A stretch of 6,170 bases of DNA, taken from NCBI GenBank assembly GCA_002694245.1, contig NZLM01000086.1, positions 2,420-8,589 on the forward strand. The letters run 5' to 3'. Source of the stretch: Methanobacteriota archaeon (GTDB lineage: Archaea; Thermoplasmatota; Poseidoniia; Poseidoniales; Poseidoniaceae). The position numbers and the translations under genes were made by a program. The notes beneath the pieces are model-generated. The model saw only the letters and a program-made list of their open reading frames with translations, did no database searches and was not told where the DNA came from. Shown here in pieces: positions 1 through 4,443 of the stretch (positions within the stretch are counted from its first letter, which is position 1; the number at the start of each line of letters is the position of its first letter).

Positions 1-159
1 TATTTCCAGTACAGTATTTCCAACGAAGTTCTGTTTATTGCACCATTGGACGACGATTATTCAGTAATGAGTGATAGTTGCTCTACTTTTGCCACAAAAG
101 GCGTGGTCTGGGAGGATGCTGAATACTCATCTTGGCCAAGTTGGTGCGCAGACGAGTGA
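1..159 (+). CDS. C-terminal end of an unidentified protein (5' truncated by window edge)
   Basis: Reading frame 1 is open from the first base to a TGA at 157-159, giving 52 residues; the other two forward frames hit stops within about 75 bases. The residues are acidic and aromatic, with two cysteines and a tryptophan-rich end (VVWEDAEYSSWPSWCADE). No family motif is recognisable, so no function is assigned. The gene would converge on the dnaJ-like gene with only 13 bases between the two stop codons, a compact arrangement that fits a real gene end. With no start, no domain and only 159 bases, a chance open frame cannot be excluded. The Cys/Trp-rich tail could belong to an exported protein, but that is speculation. 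Confidence 0.5.
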   Translation, partial: YFQYSISNEVLFIAPLDDDYSVMSDSCSTFATKGVVWEDAEYSSWPSWCADE

Positions 160-172
160 TTGTAAATCATTA

Positions 173-1048
173 TCAGAGTCCAAGATCTCTTAGTTGTCTA
201 ATAGCATCTTTTTGAGATTCGTCTAATTTTTCAATTTCTGCAAGAATGAACTCTATGTCAATATTTTTCACTCTTTGGCGATCACCGACTTGTGATAGTG
301 GTGGAATTGTGATTTTTCCTTTTACTCCATCCGGTAAAGTTACCGTAACTTTCCCACCCAGAACCAGTGTAGAATAAGGGACTTCTACTTCCTTTACTAC
401 CCGGTCGCCATCCCAGCGACATCCTTCGCCAGGGTCGACTCTAATTTTGACAATCAAGTCACCATTTACTCCTCGTGGATGTCCATGTCCTTGGTCTTTC
501 AACCGTATTTCTTTACCGTGATTGGTATTCGGTTTCACAGTTACGTTGAGAGTTCGTTTCTTACGGTCGATACTACCATGACTTCCAGGTATCAATTGTG
601 TGTAGGCGATTCTGAAACTACCTCCAGTTTTTGCCTCCTCTGGAGTCAAATCAAGCCAGCAGGTTGCATTGTGGCCTCTTTCCTGGACAGGTCTTTGTCC
701 CATACCAGCTCCTCTTTGCTGTGCACCTGCAGCGCTTCTTCCGAACATTTGGGAAAGAACATCTTCCATACCCCCCATTCCTCCAAAACCACCTCTGCCG
801 CCAAATGGATTCCCACCGCCGCCAAATCCGCCAAACATTTGCTCTTGCTGATGTTTTCTTCTGGCTTCGGCACTTCCGATTTTGTCATATGCGGATTGGA
901 CCTCTTTGAAACGAGCTTCTGCGTTTGCGGATCCTTCATTCCTATCGGGGTGGTACTGTCTTGCAAGTTTGCGAAAAGCCTTCTTTATTTCAGCATCACT
1001 TGCATCTCTTGAAACACCGAGAACCTGATATGGGTCTCTCTCCGCCAT
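173..1048 (-). CDS. dnaJ: DnaJ-family (Hsp40) co-chaperone without zinc finger, type II/CbpA-like architecture
   Basis: Hsp40 co-chaperone of 291 residues that would stimulate the ATPase of DnaK and deliver unfolded clients in the cytoplasm. The J domain spans about residues 5-70, with the essential HPD at 33-35 and the usual KKAFRKLARQYHPDRN context. A Gly/Phe-rich linker follows (about 71-96), then a Gly/Gln/Arg stretch, then two beta-rich substrate-binding domains from about 126; the DLTPEEAKTGG segment opens the first, and GGKVTVTLPDG with KITIPP marks the second. No CxxCxGxG repeats are present, so this is the zinc-less class rather than canonical DnaJ. The second C-terminal domain looks shortened after RQRVKN, running straight into a helical tail (EKLDESQKDAIRQL). 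The ATG has no Shine-Dalgarno upstream, so the mRNA may be leaderless; a weak AT-rich patch lies about 28 bases upstream. It appears monocistronic and is divergent from secE. DnaK and GrpE are not in the window. Confidence 0.93.
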   Translation of the reverse strand: MAERDPYQVLGVSRDASDAEIKKAFRKLARQYHPDRNEGSANAEARFKEVQSAYDKIGSAEARRKHQQEQMFGGFGGGGNPFGGRGGFGGMGGMEDVLSQMFGRSAAGAQQRGAGMGQRPVQERGHNATCWLDLTPEEAKTGGSFRIAYTQLIPGSHGSIDRKKRTLNVTVKPNTNHGKEIRLKDQGHGHPRGVNGDLIVKIRVDPGEGCRWDGDRVVKEVEVPYSTLVLGGKVTVTLPDGVKGKITIPPLSQVGDRQRVKNIDIEFILAEIEKLDESQKDAIRQLRDLGL

Positions 1049-1112
1049 GATATTGTCGACATGCTGGTGTGCTTTGAATCAGTCGTTTTTTCCAAGTTGA
1101 TTCCACCGTTTA

Positions 1113-1120
1113 GATTAAAT
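1113..1120 (+). promoter_or_regulatory. Putative TATA box for the secE-spt5 operon
   Basis: The sequence GATTAAAT lies in an AT-rich patch (TTTAGATTAAAT, 1109-1120) about 40 bases before the secE ATG. An archaeal TATA box acts about 26 bases upstream of the start site, so transcription would begin near 1143 and leave a short leader that contains the ribosome binding site. The identical octamer lies ahead of rpl11 (4038-4045), which supports a functional role. The assignment rests on pattern and spacing only. Confidence 0.5.
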
Positions 1121-1159
1121 GAGGGTCATAAGTGGCTCTGAATCCCCTGAGGTGAAACC

Positions 1160-1426
1160 ATGTCAGATGAAAATGACCAAACTCGCTCGTTTGAGGATAA
1201 AGTCCAGGATAGGCAAGATGCTATTGAGGCGCAATTCCGCAAGATTTCTCGTGGAAGTTGGGCTAGAATTATCCGCATGGCTAGAAAGCCCACTCCGCAA
1301 GAATTCAAGCAAACCTCAATCATCTGTGGAATTGGTCTATTTGTACTGGGTTTCATCGGATTTGTAATGCTCGTTTTGATGGATAACTTCATTCCATGGA
1401 TAATTCATGATGTATTTGGTATCTGA
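1160..1426 (+). CDS. secE: Preprotein translocase subunit SecE (Sec61 gamma)
   Basis: Small single-pass membrane subunit of the SecYE(beta) protein-conducting channel. SecE clamps the two halves of SecY and is needed for export and membrane-protein insertion. The 88-residue product has a charged N-terminal cytoplasmic stretch (about 1-40), the family signature region ARKPTPQEF at 41-49 forming the amphipathic helix, and one hydrophobic membrane segment at about 53-76. Archaeal Sec61 gamma proteins are commonly about 60-90 residues, so the length is normal. The ATG is fixed by a perfect GAGGTGA ribosome binding site at 1149-1155, four bases upstream. The gene sits 15 bases before spt5, the standard archaeal neighbour, and the two are surely co-transcribed. 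Confidence 0.92.
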   Translation: MSDENDQTRSFEDKVQDRQDAIEAQFRKISRGSWARIIRMARKPTPQEFKQTSIICGIGLFVLGFIGFVMLVLMDNFIPWIIHDVFGI

Positions 1427-1441
1427 ATGGAGGAATAGAGA

Positions 1442-2356
1442 ATGACAAACGCTTTCATCGCTTTCGTAAGATACGAAGAAGAACTTCTGCTCCTTCGCAG
1501 GTCGAAATCAGATTCAGACTCGCCTGCACTTTGGGATGGGGTGTATGGAATTGGGGATACAGAAGAAGACGTCCTCAACCGTGTCGCAGAGTGCACAGGA
1601 ATTCCAATTGAAGACTTGGAGTATGTCCGTGACGGACCCGCTTTGGGAATAGATATGGGAGGAAGGCTACAAGATATTGCCCCATGCCTCGTCGTTTCAA
1701 CAAGCAAAGAAGTAACTCCCTCAGGCAGATACATCGAATCCACATGGGTCGATCCAGGTCACATTCAAAACTACAACTGTGTCTTTGCAGATTTAGAAAT
1801 GGAAAACAGCGAAAAATTGTTCCGTGAAATGTATGGTTCTGTCGCTGCATACCTATTCATTGTCAAGACTGCTATTGGCTCAGAGAAGAGAGTTGCTGAT
1901 GAGATGCAAGCTAGATTGATGGGTTCAGGTTCTCTATCAAGAATTCAGGACGAAATCTATGGAATCTTGCACCCAACTGGTATGAGAGGATATGTCATGG
2001 TTGAGTCCAGTGCTCTACACCATGTTGAGAAACTCATCGGTAGGTCAGGAGGCCGTGATCCGAAAGCTCGACGCGGTCTAAATCAAACCCCACTCAAGAA
2101 TGCTAAAACCGTTTTACCGGGTGAAGCGCCTTTGAAAGATATCTTACCATACTTGGAGCCAAAGGCTGTTACAAGCGGTATCGAAGTAGGATGTATCGTA
2201 GAGATTGTAACGGGTGCTTTCAAGGGAGAAAAAGCACGTGTCACAAGCGTATCAGAAACCAAGGAAGAAGTCAGTATGGAGTTGTATGAACAACCGATTC
2301 CAATGACTCTGAAGATGCGTGGCGATCACGTCCGTGTCATCGAGCGTGTTGAGTGA
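1442..2356 (+). CDS. spt5: Transcription elongation factor Spt5 (NusG family) with N-terminal degenerate Nudix-like domain
   Basis: Spt5 binds the RNA polymerase clamp, normally with Spt4, closes the DNA cleft to raise processivity, and contacts ribosomes. The core is at residues 135-302: an NGN domain (about 135-235; AYLFIVKTAIGSEKRVADEM and GYVMVESSALHHVEKLIGR) and a KOW domain (about 246-302; VGCIVEIVTGAFKGEKARV). A usual archaeal Spt5 is about 150 residues; this one is 304 because about 115 residues precede the NGN. That extension reads like a Nudix fold: AFIAFVRYEEELLLLRRS, a tryptophan-led strand (ALWDGVYGI), a Nudix-box-like helix (GDTEEDVLNRVAECTGI) and a closing TWVDPGHI. Of the REUxEE metal ligands only one Glu remains (NRVAEC) and the loop before it is shortened, so hydrolase activity is unlikely. 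The start is supported by GGAGG at 1428-1432; the internal Met120 (1799) lacks a ribosome binding site. NGN-KOW is certain; the Nudix assignment is a strong inference. Confidence 0.93.
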   Translation: MTNAFIAFVRYEEELLLLRRSKSDSDSPALWDGVYGIGDTEEDVLNRVAECTGIPIEDLEYVRDGPALGIDMGGRLQDIAPCLVVSTSKEVTPSGRYIESTWVDPGHIQNYNCVFADLEMENSEKLFREMYGSVAAYLFIVKTAIGSEKRVADEMQARLMGSGSLSRIQDEIYGILHPTGMRGYVMVESSALHHVEKLIGRSGGRDPKARRGLNQTPLKNAKTVLPGEAPLKDILPYLEPKAVTSGIEVGCIVEIVTGAFKGEKARVTSVSETKEEVSMELYEQPIPMTLKMRGDHVRVIERVE

Positions 2357-2407
2357 TTGCCTAATTACCAGCAATTACAGCATTTCTTCGCACAATGAGT
2401 GATAACA

Positions 2408-2413
2408 TTATAT
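2408..2413 (+). promoter_or_regulatory. Putative TATA box for a leaderless membrane-protein transcript
   Basis: TTATAT is centred about 27 bases before the A of the ATG at 2437, which is the spacing of an archaeal TATA box to a transcription start. No Shine-Dalgarno precedes that ATG. Together these suggest a leaderless mRNA beginning at or next to the start codon, separate from the secE-spt5 transcript. This is inferred from pattern and spacing. Confidence 0.45.
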
Positions 2414-2423
2414 GCGAAGTGTA

Positions 2424-2429
2424 TTTTTT
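2424..2429 (+). terminator. T6 tract, possible archaeal terminator for secE-spt5
   Basis: A run of six T lies 68 bases after the spt5 stop codon. Archaeal polymerase can terminate at short U-runs without a hairpin, and none is visible here. The tract lies between the proposed TATA box and start codon of the next gene, so it could equally be only AT-rich promoter sequence. Confidence 0.3.
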
Positions 2430-2436
2430 ATGCAAC

Positions 2437-2874
2437 ATGGATATTAAAGAAATCCTAGACCCGAAGAATTTATTGATAACAGCAGGAATATTACTCATCA
2501 TCATCTCCTGTGTAGGATTGACGCAGAGTGAACAATGGGCAGAATGGGGTTGGGATGATGAACCAATCGGAGACCATGACGCGGCCTATGAACAAATGTG
2601 GGCTCTACACATTCTCCCAATTGGAATATTTGCAATAGGAACGGGGTTGTTTGTTACTGGCAAACCTCTAGCGCAAATGTCTATGCTATCATCGGCATCA
2701 GTACTGGTAATCATCGGTGGCGGCATGGGTTATTTGACGGGTCATCATGGTTATGATGGAACACCACCTATGCACTTTATGATATTTCCATTACTCGCCA
2801 TACTCACCACTTTGCTGGTAGGTGTAGCAGGATATCTTTCTTACAAGGATATTACAGCAAACGAGGAGGCTTAG
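2437..2874 (+). CDS. Unrecognised four-pass membrane protein with N-terminal ILDPK motif
   Basis: I do not recognise this family. From the ATG at 2437 the product is 145 residues with four likely membrane segments (about 11-28, 54-75, 79-101, 112-136). After segment one there is a tryptophan- and acid-rich loop (EQWAEWGWDDEPIGDHDAAYEQ region, 32-53), and between three and four a His/Gly loop (HHGYDGTPPMH). A longer frame opens at ATG 2395, but its extra 14 residues (MSDNIICEVYFLCN) have no ribosome binding site. The 2437 start is favoured because a TATA-like box lies 27 bases upstream and because the N-terminus MDIKEILDPK then mirrors MIDTILDPK of the third cassette protein. It is first of three genes packed with gaps of 2 and 5 bases, so the products probably act together in the membrane, perhaps as a complex; their task is unknown. 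Confidence 0.8.
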   Translation: MDIKEILDPKNLLITAGILLIIISCVGLTQSEQWAEWGWDDEPIGDHDAAYEQMWALHILPIGIFAIGTGLFVTGKPLAQMSMLSSASVLVIIGGGMGYLTGHHGYDGTPPMHFMIFPLLAILTTLLVGVAGYLSYKDITANEEA

Positions 2875-2876
2875 GT

Positions 2877-3575
2877 ATGAGTGAAAAAAATTTGACACCA
2901 TATTTTCTAGCAATAGGTCCACTATTACTAGTTGGAGCATACATGAACTGGCCGGCTGCTGATGTTATTGGTAATCGTGGAATGCAATCTTTAGCTGACG
3001 CATCTGATACATTGATGCCTTTGCTAATTGTAGCGACCCTTGGTACATTGATGGTGCTTGGTGGCCTATATCTCTTGATAGGTGAAATGATGCACAATGC
3101 TATTGGCTTAAACAAGCAACTTCTCAGTTTAGCTAGCGTCTTGGTAGCTCTAACTATGGCATTCTTCATAGTTGGTATGGGAAGCAATGTAAGCGTCATT
3201 AACGCTGAGGATGCCAAGGTAGACGAGGCTGATGAGTCCTTTGCGTTTGAAAGTGAAGAAGATAAGGTAGAATCACAGAATATCGCATTCGAGACAGGAA
3301 ACACGGTTTGGCAAATGTCTCCTGTCACATGGGGATTATCTATGATATTGGTAGGTCTTGTATCATTCATGATTAAGCGTCCAGAATCTGCGATGGACTA
3401 TGCAATGCCAGCATTAATGCCTGTAGGGACTTTATTCCTCAGTATTCCAATAATAAATAGCCCGACCTTGTTTGGAAATGTATTCCCAATCGTTCTACTA
3501 ACTCACTTGGTACTTGGGGGATTGATGTTAGCAGGAAAGTTAGCAGTACCTAGGGCTAGCAGTACAGACGAGTGA
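2877..3575 (+). CDS. Unrecognised six-pass membrane protein with an acidic loop
   Basis: Family not recognised. The 232-residue product has about six hydrophobic segments (roughly 8-30, 46-72, 82-107, 148-167, 176-194, 198-220). Between the third and fourth is a highly acidic hydrophilic stretch (about 109-143; DAKVDEADESFAFESEEDKVE), which could be an exposed loop that binds cations or a partner. The protein starts within a few residues of its first membrane segment and no cleavage site is evident. The ATG is well supported by GGAGG at 2865-2869, seven bases upstream and inside the end of the previous gene, with only two bases between stop and start, so translation is probably coupled. No catalytic motif, nucleotide-binding loop or transporter signature could be identified. 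Confidence 0.82.
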   Translation: MSEKNLTPYFLAIGPLLLVGAYMNWPAADVIGNRGMQSLADASDTLMPLLIVATLGTLMVLGGLYLLIGEMMHNAIGLNKQLLSLASVLVALTMAFFIVGMGSNVSVINAEDAKVDEADESFAFESEEDKVESQNIAFETGNTVWQMSPVTWGLSMILVGLVSFMIKRPESAMDYAMPALMPVGTLFLSIPIINSPTLFGNVFPIVLLTHLVLGGLMLAGKLAVPRASSTDE

Positions 3576-3580
3576 ATGAA

Positions 3581-3946
3581 ATGATAGATACAATTCTGGA
3601 CCCCAAAATTTGGTTGATTCTTGTCGCAGCAGCCCATTCAATAATGGGAATAATTCTACCCACCGATTGGTCAAAGAGCAATAACAAAGCGATGGGCGGG
3701 TACCTACTTCTGACCGCATTTACTATGCTGTACGCTGCATTCATGATGGATGGAGAGGAGCAAGCTAGGCTTGCACTTGTGATAGCTGGACCAGTTTGGG
3801 TCTGGTTCATCGTGAGCATCATGATGGAACTTGAAATAGACATGGGTGAAGAGCCGATCGTCATGACTTGGAAGCAAAATGTTCCTCCGTTGGTACTATG
3901 GGGAGTTTTAGCGCTGAGTGGATTACTTGCATCTGGTTGGATTTGA
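3581..3946 (+). CDS. Unrecognised four-pass membrane protein with N-terminal ILDPK motif
   Basis: Family not recognised. From the ATG at 3581 the product is 121 residues with about four membrane segments (10-27, 39-56, 63-82, 101-120), ending almost at the last one. The N-terminus MIDTILDPKIWLI resembles MDIKEILDPKNLLI of the first cassette gene, so the two may be distant paralogues or share an N-terminal interface. A GTG at 3572 overlaps the previous stop as GTGA and would add three residues; the ATG is favoured because a GAGTGA sequence at 3570-3575 lies at a sensible spacing and the shared N-terminus then lines up. A minus-strand open frame covers the same region but has no recognisable content. 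The gene is last in the cassette and is followed by a T-tract and inverted repeat. Confidence 0.8.
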   Translation: MIDTILDPKIWLILVAAAHSIMGIILPTDWSKSNNKAMGGYLLLTAFTMLYAAFMMDGEEQARLALVIAGPVWVWFIVSIMMELEIDMGEEPIVMTWKQNVPPLVLWGVLALSGLLASGWI

Positions 3947-3966
3947 ACCATACATAGTTTTGAACC

Positions 3967-4000
3967 TCTAGAATGCAATACAGTACGCTGTTTTTCTAGA
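3967..4000 (+). terminator. Inverted repeat with T5 tract after the membrane-protein cassette
   Basis: TCTAGAA (3967-3973) is perfectly complementary to TTCTAGA (3994-4000). A smaller inner stem ACAG/CTGT (3980-3983 with 3988-3991, loop TACG) lies between. Five T (3991-3995) run into the right arm. The position, 20 bases after the last cassette stop and before the rpl11 promoter, fits a transcription end; archaeal termination mainly needs the T-run. Each arm contains the palindrome TCTAGA, so a DNA-binding site is an alternative. Confidence 0.4.
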
Positions 4001-4037
4001 ACACCGTGTATGTGTCGTATCAATTGAGACGCGGCGC

Positions 4038-4046
4038 GATTAAATA
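4038..4046 (+). promoter_or_regulatory. Putative TATA box for the rpl11-rpl1-rpl10-rpl12 operon
   Basis: GATTAAATA stands out as an AT-rich box between GC-rich flanks (GCGGCGC before, GGGGAGG after). It predicts transcription starting near 4067-4070 and a leader of about 30 bases to the rpl11 ATG. The first eight bases are identical to the box before secE (1113-1120). It indicates that the stalk operon has its own promoter here rather than being read from secE-spt5. Confidence 0.55.
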
Positions 4047-4052
4047 GGGGAG

Positions 4053-4082
4053 GCAAGTCGGCAACTTGCTCACGTCCGTGAG
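4053..4082 (+). repeat. Two adjacent small inverted repeats in the rpl11 leader/start region
   Basis: GCAAGT (4053-4058) pairs with ACTTGC (4064-4069) around loop CGGCA, and CTCACG (4069-4074) pairs with CGTGAG (4077-4082). The second could realistically fold as five pairs with a four-base GTCC loop. The predicted transcription start falls at about 4067-4070, so only the second would lie in the mRNA, at its very 5' end; the first would act, if at all, as a DNA element. Function is unknown. Confidence 0.4.
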
Positions 4083-4087
4083 TATCA

Positions 4088-4094
4088 GAGGTGA
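4088..4094 (+). promoter_or_regulatory. Ribosome binding site of rpl11
   Basis: Perfect GAGGTGA, six bases before ATG 4101. Its last three bases form an in-frame TGA (4092-4094). Together they fix the start of the short uL11 and rule out a longer in-frame N-terminus. Confidence 0.85.
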
Positions 4095-4100
4095 ACAAGC

Positions 4101-4382
4101 ATGCCAAAGCCCTGGACAAGCGAGCTTATCAAGAAAGCTCTAGGTGTCAAGAAGTGTAATGGCAGCTTGGATGCTGCAGTCGAGGATTTAAGCCTCGAGA
4201 AGGCAATGGACGTCGCTCGTCAGAAAAACGACGACGGCCACCTAACCGGAGCCGACCTAAAAGCGCAAACCCGAGAGGTAATCGGCACATGTGTCGCAAT
4301 GCGTGTAAAAATAGACGGCCTTTGGGCAAAGGATGCTTTGAGAACAATAGAAAATGGAGATTGGGACGAACGCTTTGCTTGA
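4101..4382 (+). CDS. rpl11: Ribosomal protein uL11, C-terminal rRNA-binding domain only
   Basis: uL11 sits at the base of the ribosomal stalk on the GTPase-associated region of 23S rRNA. Usual archaeal uL11 is about 160 residues with two domains: an N-terminal domain that contacts translation factors and P0, and a C-terminal domain that binds rRNA. This product has 93 residues and aligns only with the second: SELIKKALGVKK (7-18) matches the start of that domain, and DLKAQTREVIGTCVAMRVKIDG (about 52-73) followed by DALRTIENGDWDE matches its end. The usual N-terminal glycine/proline-rich PGG...GPPLGPALG segment is absent. The start is secure: perfect GAGGTGA at 4088-4094 and an in-frame TGA two codons before the ATG. 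No frame in 3947-4100 resembles the missing domain, so a simple frameshift is unlikely. The gene leads the stalk operon, 61 bases before rpl1. Identification is confident; the functional consequence is inference. Confidence 0.87.
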   Translation: MPKPWTSELIKKALGVKKCNGSLDAAVEDLSLEKAMDVARQKNDDGHLTGADLKAQTREVIGTCVAMRVKIDGLWAKDALRTIENGDWDERFA

Positions 4383-4398
4383 ACTGAATCACGGACCG

Positions 4399-4437
4399 CG
4401 GTAGAGGGGCTCGTCCCTTCGCAGACCGAAGGGGTGA
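4399..4437 (+). promoter_or_regulatory. rpl1 leader with two competing RNA folds, one masking the Shine-Dalgarno
   Basis: The rpl11-rpl1 gap can fold two ways that exclude each other. Fold A: CGGT 4399-4402 with ACCG 4425-4428, enclosing GAGGGG 4404-4409 with CCCTTC 4415-4420 (one G-U), separated by an asymmetric internal loop (A4403 against GCAG 4421-4424); this leaves GGGGTGA 4431-4437 free. Fold B: TCCCTTCG 4414-4421 with CGAAGGGG 4427-4434 (one end G-U), loop CAGAC, which buries the first half of that ribosome binding site. uL1 is a known autogenous translational repressor in bacteria and in Methanococcus, so control of rpl1 translation is plausible. The base pairing is read directly; the regulatory role is inferred. 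Confidence 0.5.
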
Positions 4438-4443
4438 CAGAAA

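Noticed and set aside
479..1012. Long plus-strand open frame of 177 codons opposite dnaJ
   Set aside because: It is antisense to a clear DnaJ, has no recognisable motif or ribosome binding site, and is rich in Ser/Phe/Cys as expected from the complement of a J-domain gene.
2852..3370. Minus-strand open frame of 172 codons opposite the six-pass membrane gene
   Set aside because: The forward gene has a good ribosome binding site, tight spacing and proper hydrophobic segments; the reverse frame is Ser/Pro/Thr-rich shadow sequence.
3947..4100. Possible frameshifted N-terminal domain of uL11
   Set aside because: None of the three forward frames contains the glycine/proline-rich GPPLGPALG-type sequence, the region carries a TATA box, and stops are frequent, so it reads as intergenic sequence.
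3556..4119. Minus-strand open frame of 187 codons across the third membrane gene and the rpl11 promoter
   Set aside because: It would cover a well-formed membrane gene and the rpl11 control region, its composition is unstructured, and no start signal or family motif is seen.
4180..4198. TCGAGG/CCTCGA inverted repeat inside rpl11
   Set aside because: Six pairs around a seven-base loop within coding sequence is compatible with chance and codon use, and it has no positional relation to a start or stop.
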